A stretch of DNA of 64,000 nucleotides from Chryseobacterium sp. ON_d1 (GCF_006829085.1 NZ_BJTC01000002.1:310001-374000); one strand, 5' to 3'. Shown: positions 35,445 through 45,236, counted from the first letter of the stretch. The notes: generated by a model from the letters alone, not told the origin. Made by a program: numbers and translations.

Positions 35445-38195
35445 ATGAAAAAACTGATAATGTTTCTGATGCTTTTGTTCTCTGTTTTTACTTTCGCACA
35501 AACTACGAAAACGTATTATACCTGTCCGATGCATTCGGAAGTGGTTTCCTCAAACCCAGGAGACTGTCCTAAATGCGGCATGACCCTCGTAAAAAAAACA
35601 GCGGTTATAAAACCCAAAGCAGCAATAAAACCGGAAGTAAAACCTATCTCTAAAACAGAGGCTAAAGCGAAGCCTACAGAAACAAAAATAAATAAGAAAA
35701 AAGCAGTAGTTAAAAAGGTTAATGATGCTGTGCAGGCTAAAATTCAGAATTTAAACCCATCGAAGTCTAAAACCGAGTTACAGGCTCAAACTATTTACAC
35801 CTGTCCGATGCACCCTGAGGTGGTTTCAGACAAGCCCGGAAAGTGCCCTAAATGTGGGATGGATCTGGTAGAAAAAGAAGACCATGCTCACGCAGAAGCT
35901 GGAAGTTCAAAAGAAGAAAGTTCAGTTTTAAAACGAAACTCTGAAAACGGAAGAATTACTTTTGGAGGAAAAACAGTTCGCTATGACCTGTATGTAAAAG
36001 ATACGATTGTCAACTTTACAGGAAAAAACAGAAGAGCTATTGCGATCAACGGGAAACTTCAGGCTCCGACCCTGTATTTTACAGAAGGAGATACTGCTGA
36101 AATCTACCTGCATAATATGCTGAAGGAAAATACCGGACTTCACTGGCATGGTGTGATTCTCCCCAATGAACATGACGGAGTTCCATATCTTACCACGAAA
36201 CCTGTACAACCTGGAGAAACTCATTTATACAAATTCAGAATTTCTCAGAACGGAACCTATTGGTATCATTCTCACGAAGCCCTTCAGGAGCAGATAGGAA
36301 TGAATGGAATCCTGGTCTTCAAAAAAAGAGAAGGTGAACCGAAAACAGAGTACAATGCCGAAATTCCTGTATTATTGGGAGACTGGAGTGATGATGATCC
36401 GATGCAGATTGCAAGGAGACTTCATATGGCCAACACAGACTGGTATGCGGTAAAGAAAAATGCCGTACAGAGTTATTGGGAAGCGATTAAGTCCGGAAAT
36501 TTTGGAACAAAAGCTCTGAATGAATGGAAAAGGATGGAAGCAATGGATGTAAGTGATGTCTACTATGATAAATTCCTGATTAATGGTACCCCCAGTTCAA
36601 ACTATTCAAATCTAAAAGCGGGAGATAAAGTACGGCTCAGGGTTGCCAACGGAGGTTCCTCTACTTATTTCTGGCTGAATTATGGTGGAGGAAAAATAAA
36701 AGTAGTGGGAAATGACGGTAATGATGTGGTGCCTGTAGAAGTTGACCGTCTGATTGTAGGAGTTTCCGAGACTTACGATATTGAAGTTACCATTCCTGAA
36801 AATAAAAGCTTTGAATTCCGGGCGACCTCAGAAGACAGAATAGGACACGCTTCCCTTTGGCTGGGTTCCGGTGAAAAGGTTGAAGCTCCCAATCTTCCAA
36901 GGCTTATGCTTTTTGAAGGAATGAAAATGATGAACGGTATGATGGAAATGAGTGGAAATATGAAGCCGATGAATATGACGATGGGAAATCAGATGATGGA
37001 TATGAATGAAGTGATGTATCCGGAATTGTCTGAAAATCAGAGAAAAACTACAATGAAGCACATCAATGAGATGATGGGTGTGAAAACAAAAGAAGATAAG
37101 AAAGAGGACCATTCCCAACACACAGGAATGGATATGAAGGAAGAAAAAACAATTAAGAGACTGTCTTACAATATTTTAAAATCTCCCGAGAAAACCATCC
37201 TTCCGACAGACAGCATTCGTGAAATGAAATTTACACTGGAGGGGAATATGAACCATTATCTCTGGACGCTGGATAATAAAACCGTGACAGAGACCGATAA
37301 AATTTTGATTAAAAAAGGAGAGGTTCTCAGAATTAGGATGTATAATAATTCTATGATGCGCCACCCGATGCACCTTCATGGCCATGATTTCAGATTAATC
37401 AATTCAAAAGGAGAGTATTCCCCATTGAAAAATGTTGTGGATATCATGCCAATGGAAACTGTGACGATAGAATTTGCCGCGAATCAGGATGGCGACTGGT
37501 TTTTCCACTGCCATATTTTATACCATATGATGGCAGGAATGGGAAGGATCTTCAGCTATGAAAATTCAAAACCAAACCCACAGCTTCCAAACAGAAAACT
37601 GGCCTGGAAAAACTTTATACAGGACAACAAAATGACCAGCTCTATGGCTATGCTGGATGTAGCAAGCAATAAGATTCATGCAGAAACGATGACAATGTTC
37701 GGACCGAGATGGGCTAACCTTAATGAGTTTCATTCTAACTGGAATTTTGATCACTTCGAAGGAAGTGCGAAAGTAGGACGTTTTTTAGGAAAATTCCAAT
37801 GGGCACTTCCGTATGCAGGAATAAGGGTTCAGAAGAATCATGAGATCATGGAAAGACAGATGGCAGAAGATATGGGGATGGATTTTCATGGTAAAAAGAC
37901 CTGGTTCGGACAGCAGAAAGCGTCTAAAAACAAGTTTGCATTCATGGTAGGTATGCAGTATGTGCTGCCAATGCTGATCACTGCTGACGCAAGTGTAGAT
38001 CAAAATGGAAAAGTCTTACTGGAATTGAGTCGTGAAGATATACCGCTTTCCAGAAGACTGAGAGGGAACTTCAGTGTCAATTCAGATGGAGAGTTCTCAA
38101 CCGGAGTGAGATATATTCTTCAAAAGTGGTTATCTGTTTCCGGAAACTATGATAATGAACTGGGCTGGGGCGCAGGTATCACTTTAACGTATTAA
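35445..38195 (+). CDS. Multicopper oxidase with two heavy-metal-binding domains and C-terminal barrel-like extension
   Basis: A 916-residue secreted protein from ATG 35445 (the frame is open nine codons further to a GTG, but the signal MKKLIMFLMLLFSVFTFAQ starts here). Two heavy-metal-binding domains are at about 24-50 and 117-143 (YTCPMHxEV...GxCPKCGM). A CopA-like oxidase follows with all copper ligands: HWH 233-235, HSH 275-277, H640/H643/H645, and HCHILYH 688-694 with axial M699. A Met-rich stretch is at 493-524. Residues about 720-916 are strand-rich with an aromatic end (GITLTY) and recall CopB-like outer-membrane barrels. It would oxidise Cu(I) in the periplasm; the barrel is inference. 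Confidence 0.9.
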   Translation: MKKLIMFLMLLFSVFTFAQTTKTYYTCPMHSEVVSSNPGDCPKCGMTLVKKTAVIKPKAAIKPEVKPISKTEAKAKPTETKINKKKAVVKKVNDAVQAKIQNLNPSKSKTELQAQTIYTCPMHPEVVSDKPGKCPKCGMDLVEKEDHAHAEAGSSKEESSVLKRNSENGRITFGGKTVRYDLYVKDTIVNFTGKNRRAIAINGKLQAPTLYFTEGDTAEIYLHNMLKENTGLHWHGVILPNEHDGVPYLTTKPVQPGETHLYKFRISQNGTYWYHSHEALQEQIGMNGILVFKKREGEPKTEYNAEIPVLLGDWSDDDPMQIARRLHMANTDWYAVKKNAVQSYWEAIKSGNFGTKALNEWKRMEAMDVSDVYYDKFLINGTPSSNYSNLKAGDKVRLRVANGGSSTYFWLNYGGGKIKVVGNDGNDVVPVEVDRLIVGVSETYDIEVTIPENKSFEFRATSEDRIGHASLWLGSGEKVEAPNLPRLMLFEGMKMMNGMMEMSGNMKPMNMTMGNQMMDMNEVMYPELSENQRKTTMKHINEMMGVKTKEDKKEDHSQHTGMDMKEEKTIKRLSYNILKSPEKTILPTDSIREMKFTLEGNMNHYLWTLDNKTVTETDKILIKKGEVLRIRMYNNSMMRHPMHLHGHDFRLINSKGEYSPLKNVVDIMPMETVTIEFAANQDGDWFFHCHILYHMMAGMGRIFSYENSKPNPQLPNRKLAWKNFIQDNKMTSSMAMLDVASNKIHAETMTMFGPRWANLNEFHSNWNFDHFEGSAKVGRFLGKFQWALPYAGIRVQKNHEIMERQMAEDMGMDFHGKKTWFGQQKASKNKFAFMVGMQYVLPMLITADASVDQNGKVLLELSREDIPLSRRLRGNFSVNSDGEFSTGVRYILQKWLSVSGNYDNELGWGAGITLTY

Positions 38196-38222
38196 TTTTT
38201 TAACCATATTATTTAAGAAACA

Positions 38223-38849
38223 ATGAAAAATATAATAACCGTATTGTTTGTGGGTGCTGCATTATATTCTTGTAATAAACCCGATAGTAAAATGCCAGAA
38301 AAGAAGGCAGCAGAACCGGAAATCAAAGCAATGGACAGAACTGAACCTGGTGAAACTTCAAATCAGGCGGTAAAAGAAAGCTCTGAAAATAAAAAAGAAG
38401 CAGATGAGCTTTCAGCTTTTCCGATTCAGCAAATCATCAAAGGCTACCTTCCTCTAAAAAATGCGCTGGCTCAGGATGATTCTAAAAAAGCTTCCGAAGC
38501 GGCCAAAAACCTGTTTTCCATAGTAAAGAAAATAGATATCAGTAAAACCGATGCAAAAAACAATTCTGAATTGCGTGATATTTTAGAAAGTGCTGCAGAA
38601 AATGCAGAACATATAGGAGAAAAATCTGATGATATAGCTCATCAGAGAGAGCATCTGCTTTCCCTTAGCAATGATATCACCGATTTAATAAAAGAACAGG
38701 GAAACGGCGGATTAAAACTATATCAGGACTTCTGTCCTATGTACAATAATGGAAAAGGAGGGATTTGGATCAGTGAATCGGAAGAGATTATCAATCCATA
38801 TGAAGGGCAGAAAATGATCAACTGTGGTTCTGTAAAGAAAGTATTTTAA
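38223..38849 (+). CDS. DUF3347 lipoprotein
   Basis: A 208-residue lipoprotein (LYSC, Cys16) with a long charged linker to about residue 65 and then a DUF3347 domain: IIKGYLPLKNALAQDDSKKASEAA, HQREHLLSLSNDITDL, and the metal-ligand-like FCPMYNNGKGGIWIS and MINCGSV. It appears to be the membrane-anchored paralogue of the soluble DUF3347 protein at 34883. It starts 27 bases after the oxidase and ends 13 bases before the haem-binding-domain gene, so all three are co-transcribed. Confidence 0.85.
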   Translation: MKNIITVLFVGAALYSCNKPDSKMPEKKAAEPEIKAMDRTEPGETSNQAVKESSENKKEADELSAFPIQQIIKGYLPLKNALAQDDSKKASEAAKNLFSIVKKIDISKTDAKNNSELRDILESAAENAEHIGEKSDDIAHQREHLLSLSNDITDLIKEQGNGGLKLYQDFCPMYNNGKGGIWISESEEIINPYEGQKMINCGSVKKVF

Positions 38850-38862
38850 AAGGTATCCAGAG

Positions 38863-39327
38863 ATGAACCGTCATATTAAAAACATATTTTTAGGGTTTCT
38901 TCTCATCTTTTTGCTTATCCAGATCATTCAGCCTGCCCGTAATATTGATTATGGTCAGGTTCCTTCAACAGATATTTCAAAGGTTTATAAAGTACCTGAG
39001 AATGTACAATCTGTTTTGAGCCAATCCTGTTATGACTGTCACAGCAATTCTACTCATTATCCATTCTATTCCTATATACAGCCTTTACGGTATTATATTG
39101 AAAAACATATAAAAAAAGGAAAAGAAGAATTGAATTTTAATGAGTGGGGGCGTTACAGCCATCGGAAACGGATCAGCAAATTAGAGTCCATAGTTCACCA
39201 GATACAACAGAAAAAAATGCCGCTAACCTCTTATACTGATCTTCACCCGGAAACTAAACTTTCCGAAAAGCAGGTAGAAGAAATAGTTCGGTGGGTAGAG
39301 CTGATGCAGACTGAAAATAAAGAATAA
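38863..39327 (+). CDS. Haem-binding domain (cytochrome-like) protein
   Basis: A 154-residue protein with one N-terminal membrane helix (NIFLGFLLIFLLIQII) and a periplasmic domain holding a single CxxCH haem motif (SCYDCHSNSTHYPFYSYIQP). The region after it (HRKRISKLESIVHQIQQKKMPL) is typical of the Bacteroidetes 'haem-binding domain' family; a Met in KKMPL could be the distal haem ligand. As the last gene of the copper operon it may accept electrons released by the oxidase, which is inference. A convergent terminator follows. Confidence 0.88.
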   Translation: MNRHIKNIFLGFLLIFLLIQIIQPARNIDYGQVPSTDISKVYKVPENVQSVLSQSCYDCHSNSTHYPFYSYIQPLRYYIEKHIKKGKEELNFNEWGRYSHRKRISKLESIVHQIQQKKMPLTSYTDLHPETKLSEKQVEEIVRWVELMQTENKE

Positions 39328-39347
39328 AAATAAGCCCTTAAAACAAT

Positions 39348-39378
39348 AAAAGCCATCCTGTGAAAACGGGATGGCTTT
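39348..39378. terminator. Terminator between convergent operons
   Basis: AAAGCCATCC / GGATGGCTTT stem with a 10-base loop; A/T-rich on both sides. Confidence 0.75.
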
Positions 39379-39440
39379 ATATATGGATACATAAACTTTA
39401 TTTCGACGCCCTTGCTTGTTACTGGTATATAAGTCTTTTT

Positions 39441-40559
39441 CTACATTTCCAGTTCTATAATTTTTTTTGCCATTTTCTGATTTATGCTTTCCGGAATCAA
39501 ACCCATCAGGAAATTACGTATGGAGTTTCCTTTTTCCCACTGAGAAACTTTTCCGATAGTATGACTTGTACTGACGATATAATTTACCTTTTTTCTTCTG
39601 ATGCTTTGAAACGCTTTAAAAATTGCATTGAAATCCTGATTCTTTTCTAATAGCTTCCCAATAATATAAGCATCTTCAATAGCCTGACAGGCACCTTGTC
39701 CCATATTAGGTGTAGTGGCATGAGCTGCATCTCCGATCAGACATAGATTTTCAGTATACCATTTGGGAATAGGAGTGAGGTCAGAAATTGTATTACAGAT
39801 AATATTATCCTGTGATGTCGCTTCAATAAGTTGTAAGACGATGGGAGCAAAATCATAAAAAATATCTGCAACCTGAAGATATTTTCCGAAGCTTTTTTCA
39901 TTGATACAGGCATACCAGTATACTTTTTTATCTGATATTTTTACGAAACCAAAGCGTTTTCCTTTTCCCCATAGTTCAAAAGCCTACTGATGATATTTTT
40001 CCGGCAGCTCAAAATCTACCAGACCGCGCCAGCATTTCTGCCCGGAGTTTCTTATTGTTCCTGTTTTAAGGATTTGATTGCGGATAAGCGACTTTATACC
40101 ATCTGCTCCGAAAACAATCTGACTTTCAATCTGATTTCCATTTTCAAAATCTAAAATATAGTTTGCTTCTTTTTTTATTTTTTGTAATGAATGGTTAAGC
40201 TGTATAGAATCAGAATTTAAATTTTCAGCAAGTATTTTCTGAAGTTCAGCCCGGTGAATAGCAATATTGCATGAATTATACCGAGCTCCCAGCTCCTTAA
40301 CTTCTGTTCTGGAAATAGTCTTTAGAGATTCATTGGCAATAATAATTCTGTGAACTTTATTGCCTGCTTTTTCAATTTTTTCTTTTAAGCCCAGCTTATC
40401 AAAAACCTGCATTGCATTTACAGCCATCATTATCCCTGCTCCTACAGGTTTTATTTCAGGAGCCGATTCGTAGACTGTGAAATCATACTGATGCTGTTTC
40501 AGTATATTTCCGAGGGTAAGTCCTCCGATTCCGGCCCCGATGATTGAAATAGTGTCCAC
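39441..40559 (-). pseudogene. FAD-dependent monooxygenase broken by one in-frame amber codon
   Basis: Read on the minus strand, the frame codes for a complete-looking FAD monooxygenase of 372 codons except for a TAG at codon 192 (complement of 39984-39986). Before it are the FAD motif SIIGAGIGGLTLGN and VFGADGIKSLIRN; after it, in the same frame, come AFELWGKGKRFGF and the second FAD motif GDAAHATTPNMGQGACQA. TAG probably replaced a codon such as GAG. No other frame break was seen in the part checked. The truncated product would lack substrate-side elements. It is the last of three minus-strand genes spaced 14-18 bases apart. Confidence 0.88.
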
Positions 40560-40577
40560 TAGATTGAGGATTTTAAT

Positions 40578-41078
40578 TTAAAGCGTTAAAATATAGCTCT
40601 CAGATACTTTTTTAAAGCCATACTTGCTAAAAAAATTATGAGCACCATGATTGTTAACTCCACTTTCTAATAAGATAAAACTGATATTCCAGCTTTTAGA
40701 TTCATAAATGGCTTTCTCCAAAAGTTTACTTCCAAGGGATTGTCCTCTTACAGACTGATCCAGGAGCATATCTTCCAGAATTGCATATTTCTTAAAAGGA
40801 CTGTTGATCACGTTAAAAACCATCATGCCGACAATTTCGCCGTTTTCATTTTCTGCAATCAGAATATTCAGTTTGGAACTGCCGTCAGAATTAAAATCGG
40901 TGATCAATTGTTCTGTCAGAATCACTTCAAGATCAGGATTCCAGTGATGGGAATCTATAGCTCTTCCAGACATCATTTCGCCATGAGAAATATAAGCATC
41001 TGTTTTATGGGTAATAAAAAAGTCTACGAGCTCTTTAACGCAGCTTTTATCGGTAAGCCATTGGGTAGTATATTGCAT
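40578..41078 (-). CDS. GNAT family N-acetyltransferase
   Basis: A 166-residue acetyltransferase. The core strands are NILIAENENGEIVGMMVFNV and AILEDMLLDQSVRGQSLGSKLLEKAI, where VRGQSLGSK is the acetyl-CoA-binding motif (R/QxxGxG/A type). It ends with GAHNFFSKYGFKKVSESY. The acceptor amine is unknown. It lies 18 bases upstream of the monooxygenase pseudogene and 14 bases downstream of a lipoprotein gene. Confidence 0.88.
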   Translation of the reverse strand: MQYTTQWLTDKSCVKELVDFFITHKTDAYISHGEMMSGRAIDSHHWNPDLEVILTEQLITDFNSDGSSKLNILIAENENGEIVGMMVFNVINSPFKKYAILEDMLLDQSVRGQSLGSKLLEKAIYESKSWNISFILLESGVNNHGAHNFFSKYGFKKVSESYILTL

Positions 41079-41092
41079 GAGATGTTATGGTT

Positions 41093-41701
41093 TTATTTTA
41101 AATTTTTCAGTTCTTCCAGCAGTTTATTCTGTTTATTGATGAATTGATTAAGGCTGTCAGTTTTCAGAGGATGCGAATTCTGATATTTTTCAATTTCGGG
41201 AAGGGTTTTTCTGATTTTGAATACAAGGTATTGATCATGAAGTGTGGTCCTGTTTGCTTTTATTTTGGCGATGAGGTTTCTGATCGTCTGTGTTTTTAAA
41301 TCATATTTTTCAGCGCTTGCTTTTATCTCTTTTTCAATTTGTTTCTTTGTAACAGAATCGGTTACCGAATTTGATAGTGCCGTTGCATCATTATAATATG
41401 TTTCCGATTTACCGATAATATCATCATATTCCGAAATGGAGGTTTCAGCATCCTTTTGAATATTGTCTATTCTTGTATCAAGATCCTGTAAATTTTTATC
41501 ATTTTTTATCAGCTCCTGGTAGATTTCATGAACAAGGTTTCCTTCACGTGAGGAATATCGGGTATTTTTTTTAATAGTTCCTGAAACTGAAGATTCAGCA
41601 TTGTCAACTGCGTTTTCTACCACAGGAGCCTGCTTCGATTTATTTTCTCTGCAGGAAAGTAGAGATAAAGCCAGAATAGAGGCGAAAAGTATTTTTTTCA
41701 T
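41093..41701 (-). CDS. Coiled-coil lipoprotein of unknown function
   Basis: A 202-residue lipoprotein (LLSC, Cys17). The mature chain is helical and charged, with heptad-like stretches from about residue 60 to 200 (DKNLQDLDTRIDNIQKDAE; KQIEKEIKASAEKYDLKTQ). No family recognised. It appears to be the first gene of a three-gene run with the GNAT enzyme and the broken monooxygenase. Confidence 0.65.
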   Translation of the reverse strand: MKKILFASILALSLLSCRENKSKQAPVVENAVDNAESSVSGTIKKNTRYSSREGNLVHEIYQELIKNDKNLQDLDTRIDNIQKDAETSISEYDDIIGKSETYYNDATALSNSVTDSVTKKQIEKEIKASAEKYDLKTQTIRNLIAKIKANRTTLHDQYLVFKIRKTLPEIEKYQNSHPLKTDSLNQFINKQNKLLEELKNLK

Positions 41702-41833
41702 AGTATGTTTTGTTTTGGTTGAAAATCAACATCATATCCAAAGCAACTAAAATTAATCATTTCAATGCTAATACAAGGGATTAAAGGATATGATTTTAAT
41801 TAGTTGAACAAACTTTGAAAAATGTTACATCCA

Positions 41834-41863
41834 TAAAAAAACGGAGCCTGAAAACAGACTCCG
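41834..41863 (-). terminator. Terminator of rpoD
   Basis: CGGAGcCTG / CAGaCTCCG stem with an AAAA loop; on the minus strand a T7 run follows. Confidence 0.8.
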
Positions 41864-41887
41864 CCTATAAAATTTGTTACGCTAAAA

Positions 41888-42754
41888 TTATTTACCCAGG
41901 TAAGATTTAAGAATCTTGCTTCTGGTATTGTGTTTTAGTCTCTTAATTGCTTTTTCTTTGATCTGACGAACTCTCTCTCTTGTAAGATCGAAAGTTTCAC
42001 CAATTTCCTCTAAAGTCATTGGGTGTTTTCCGTTCAGTCCGAAGTACAATCTTACCAGATCAGCCTCTCTTGGCGTCAAAGTATTCAATGCTCTTTCAAT
42101 CTCGATTTGCAGAGATTCAAGCATCAGATCTTTATCAGGACTTGGAGATTCTCCTGAACGTAATACATCATAAAGATTAGAATCTTCACCTTCTACTAAA
42201 GGTGCATCCATAGACAGATGTCTTCCGGAGTTTTTCATAGATTCTTTAATATCTTCCTCGCTCATGTCAAGAACTTCAGCCAGTTCTTCCGGAGAAGGTG
42301 GTCTTTCATTTTCCTGCTCAAGGTGAGCGTATGCTTTATTGATTTTGTTGATAGAACCAATTTTGTTCAATGGTAATCTTACAATTCTTGACTGTTCAGC
42401 CAATGCCTGTAAAATTGATTGACGGATCCACCATACTGCATAAGAGATAAATTTGAAACCTCTAGTTTCATCGTACCTTTTTGCCGCTTTCATTAATCCT
42501 AAGTTACCTTCATTGATCAAATCGGGTAAAGAAAGACCCTGGTTTTGGTATTGTTTAGATACAGATACTACGAAACGAAGGTTGGCCTTGATTAATTTCT
42601 CCAGTGCGGCTCTGTCGCCGGCACGTATTCTTTGTGCCAATTCTACTTCCTCGTCCGCAGTGATCAGTTCCACTTTACCAATTTCCTGCAAATACTTGTC
42701 TAATGAAGCAGTTTCCCTGTTGGTAACCTGCTTAGTGATTTTTAATTGTCTCAT
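41888..42754 (-). CDS. rpoD: Primary RNA polymerase sigma factor
   Basis: A 288-residue group 1-type sigma factor of the compact Bacteroidetes form, lacking region 1.1. Region 1.2 is [24 protein letters not shown]; region 2 is [29 protein letters not shown] followed by [24 protein letters not shown]; region 4 is [17 protein letters not shown] with the helix-turn-helix [20 protein letters not shown]. This factor is expected to read the TTG/TAnnTTTG promoters noted elsewhere in the window. Monocistronic with its own terminator. Confidence 0.95.
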   Translation of the reverse strand: MRQLKITKQVTNRETASLDKYLQEIGKVELITADEEVELAQRIRAGDRAALEKLIKANLRFVVSVSKQYQNQGLSLPDLINEGNLGLMKAAKRYDETRGFKFISYAVWWIRQSILQALAEQSRIVRLPLNKIGSINKINKAYAHLEQENERPPSPEELAEVLDMSEEDIKESMKNSGRHLSMDAPLVEGEDSNLYDVLRSGESPSPDKDLMLESLQIEIERALNTLTPREADLVRLYFGLNGKHPMTLEEIGETFDLTRERVRQIKEKAIKRLKHNTRSKILKSYLGK

Positions 42755-43075
42755 TTATTTTATCCTCAAAAAAGAGTTACTATAATATATACGTATGAAA
42801 AGATAAAAAGGTTACAAAAGATTCAGTTTTTTTTGTACAATGTATAATGCAAAAAGTATTAATGATTTTTAATGATTGTATTAAATAATTGATAGTGAGT
42901 TTGTTGTGTTTTTTATTTGTTGTTAAAAAAATAAATTCTAATAAAAGTCAGTTCATTTACAAACTTTATAATTTCCCTAAACTCTAAACAAAAAAACGAA
43001 ACCGAAGTCCCGTTTTTTATATCTAAAAGTACTATTTCAGGTTATATTGAGTACCCACAAACCCGAAACCCATAA
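42755..43075. other. AT-rich spacer between rpoD and the nuclease gene
   Basis: A 321-base gap without a gene. It contains the rpoD leader (no full -33/-7 match; TATCTTTT at about 42800 on the minus strand is the nearest) and the terminator of the S1/P1 nuclease. Nothing else was recognised. Confidence 0.5.
42991..43018 (-). terminator. Terminator of the S1/P1 nuclease gene
   Basis: On the minus strand ACGGGAC-TTCG-GTTTCGT pairs fully if G-U pairs are allowed, and a T run follows. It looks like a decayed version of the hairpin at 28333-28350. Confidence 0.6.
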
Positions 43076-43867
43076 CTAAAAAAGCTCGTTTAATACTTTT
43101 GCCAGCCTTAGTCCTCCGTATAGCAGTTGTCTTTCCATTGTATCATTGAACTTGTACTGATAGTCGTAAGATAATTTGGAATCGTTAGGAGTCTGTGCAT
43201 AGATCTTATTGGCGATTTTGTGAGAATCGTACAACCAGTCTTCCAGAGTTCCGGCCTGAATCTGTGCTACTTCTTCCTTGGATTTAATATCTAAAAGCTT
43301 AGAATATTCAGTGTAGCTGTATTTTTGAGAATCTACAAGTTTTCCATCCCAAACAGAGTGTAAATTCGTTTTTTCGCCGAAATAGGTGACATTGATCTTG
43401 TTTCCGCCTAAATCCTCTGCTCTTCCTACGTGGAGCGGCTGCGCAAGGTCTCCCATAATATGAATAAGGAAGATCAAAGCAATCTTTCTGTCTTTTTCAG
43501 AAGTATTTTTATCTTTGATCTGACTGGACAGGGTGTTTACCTGAGTATAAAGGCTTGGTCCTGCTTGTGCTTTTAAGTTTTGTTCAAAAGTTTTAAAATC
43601 AGTCTGAGGATCAATGTTGACATAATGCCAGGATGAAGCCTGCTTCCATGCGCCTGTTGTATCAGATTTGATAAAATCCGGCCAGTTAGCCCAATAAGCC
43701 AGTCGCTCTTTTCCCATGATCTTCTTTATTTCTCTTCTTGCCTTGCGGGAAAGGTGATTTTGTGCAATGTCTGCGATCACTCTGTGTCCTGTTAATCCCC
43801 ACGCATAAGAATAAAGTGAAGAGGCCATGAATGCTAAAATCAAAATTTTAGAATAAATACTTTTCAT
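43076..43867 (-). CDS. S1/P1-type zinc nuclease
   Basis: A 263-residue secreted nuclease degrading single-stranded DNA/RNA or releasing 3' phosphates. After a signal peptide the mature chain begins at W23 (WGLTGHRVIADIAQNHL), whose amino group and His28 are zinc ligands in the family. Further ligands are visible in SSWHYVNID, IHIMGDLAQPLHVGRAEDLGGN and LHSVWDGKLVDS. All three zinc-site regions are intact, so it should be active in the periplasm or medium. A TATCTTTG -7-like element lies at 43891-43898. Confidence 0.93.
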   Translation of the reverse strand: MKSIYSKILILAFMASSLYSYAWGLTGHRVIADIAQNHLSRKARREIKKIMGKERLAYWANWPDFIKSDTTGAWKQASSWHYVNIDPQTDFKTFEQNLKAQAGPSLYTQVNTLSSQIKDKNTSEKDRKIALIFLIHIMGDLAQPLHVGRAEDLGGNKINVTYFGEKTNLHSVWDGKLVDSQKYSYTEYSKLLDIKSKEEVAQIQAGTLEDWLYDSHKIANKIYAQTPNDSKLSYDYQYKFNDTMERQLLYGGLRLAKVLNELF

Positions 43868-44240
43868 TTAAATAACAATTTTCAGTCTGCAAAGATACGG
43901 TCCGCTTTTGGAATGAGCATGGATAATCCCGAATTTATTCATATAATCATGTTAATAAAAATTAATCTAAATAAAAAAAATAATTACAGCTGACAGTAAA
44001 GTTTAATTTTTCAGTTTCATAGGCAGCCTTATAATATCATAAGTGGCTGATCTTTAATATTAAGCTTTAAATTTAAAAAAACAAGTAAACCCTTTATTTA
44101 CCGTATTTTTACGGAATTTCCCACAATTAATTCCTTTTAATATCAATAAATTACTATTTTTAGAATAAAATTATTGTAAAATTATTTTTTCAAACTTATG
44201 AGATATATTATCTTTACAAGTCATAATCAGAGGAAACACT
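43868..44240. other. Divergent AT-rich promoter region
   Basis: A 373-base gap between the divergent nuclease and tssG genes. The nuclease side has TATCTTTG (complement of 43891-43898), the tssG side TATCTTTA at 44209-44216; neither has a clear TTG at the right distance. No gene or strong hairpin seen. Confidence 0.45.
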
Positions 44241-45182
44241 ATGTATGAGAATAATATTGTAGATATGCATTACAATAAGCTGCAGACAGACTTTAAGGCT
44301 GAAGCCGTGGCGGTTAATCTGCTGAAGTACCATCGTGCGGTAAGCAATATATTCATTGAACGTGTTGGGGTGAACGACCGTGCTTACCTTAAAGATATAA
44401 AAAGTATCACAAGCAGTTTTTTAGGATTCGACGAAGAGGTATTTACGATAGAAACTTACAGAGAGGGTATTTATGATTACCTTCCTGAAGGGTTGTTCCA
44501 TCCGCCGTCTCTTGGAGCTTCCAGAAAGAACGTTGATACGGTGGTAAGAGAAATCCGTAAACAGAAAAGGGTAGAGGATGATGCCCGTAAGTTTTTCCGG
44601 CCTTTTGAACTGGAGGTGTTTTTTACGGAGATCAGTGCTTTGCTTAAGGAATCAGAATTTGATATTACAAGCCATACGGATTCTTTACTGGAAACGATAA
44701 GTGAGCTCTGGCCCCTGATCAGAATGCTGGATCGGCAGAATGCCTATATATTCATGTATATTTTACCTTTCTTTCATCAGATCAGAGGCGACAAAAAATG
44801 GTTTGAGCGATGTATGACAGCTTTTCTGCAGGTACCGGTAAAAGTAACTTTTTCACCTAATATTATTGATGAGATTGAGAAAAATGATGACTCCATGTTG
44901 CTGGGAAATTCGCGATTGGGAGTAACTTATATCCCCAGTGGTCCGCATATGGACGGACAGCGGAACTGGGTAATCAATATCGGTCCTATTCCTTATGGGG
45001 ATATGAAAAGATACATCCCTGGAAGTCCTTTCAGAAATGTACTTCAGGCTCTTTATGATTATTTTCTTCCGGTAACCGTGGATGTGGAAGAAAATTTTGT
45101 CACAGAAAAAGAGGAATATTCATTCAGTCTTCAGGACGATGAAAGAAATGCCAGCCGCCTTGGTTACTCTACATTCCTCTAA
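44241..45182 (+). CDS. tssG: Type VI secretion baseplate protein TssG-like (T6SS subtype iii)
   Basis: A 313-residue protein resembling the Bacteroidetes TssG group. Visible features are TYREGIYDYLPEGLFHPPSL, the helical KKNVDTVVREIRKQKRVEDDARKFFRPFELE-type region, and LLGNSRLGVTYIPSGPHMDG followed by NWVINIGPIPYGDM. TssG helps hold the baseplate wedge together in the cytoplasm. It opens a three-gene run with tssN and tssK; the identity is supported by that context as much as by the sequence. No tssB, tssC, hcp, vgrG or clpV is in the window. Confidence 0.72.
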   Translation: MYENNIVDMHYNKLQTDFKAEAVAVNLLKYHRAVSNIFIERVGVNDRAYLKDIKSITSSFLGFDEEVFTIETYREGIYDYLPEGLFHPPSLGASRKNVDTVVREIRKQKRVEDDARKFFRPFELEVFFTEISALLKESEFDITSHTDSLLETISELWPLIRMLDRQNAYIFMYILPFFHQIRGDKKWFERCMTAFLQVPVKVTFSPNIIDEIEKNDDSMLLGNSRLGVTYIPSGPHMDGQRNWVINIGPIPYGDMKRYIPGSPFRNVLQALYDYFLPVTVDVEENFVTEKEEYSFSLQDDERNASRLGYSTFL

Positions 45183-45236
45183 ATTATTTTATTATATTTA
45201 CAACTACCAACAAAGTATAAATTCGAAAAGAAACAA

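Noticed and set aside
39360..39650. Plus-strand frame antisense to the FAD monooxygenase
   Set aside because: It lies opposite a well-supported (though broken) gene and starts inside a terminator.
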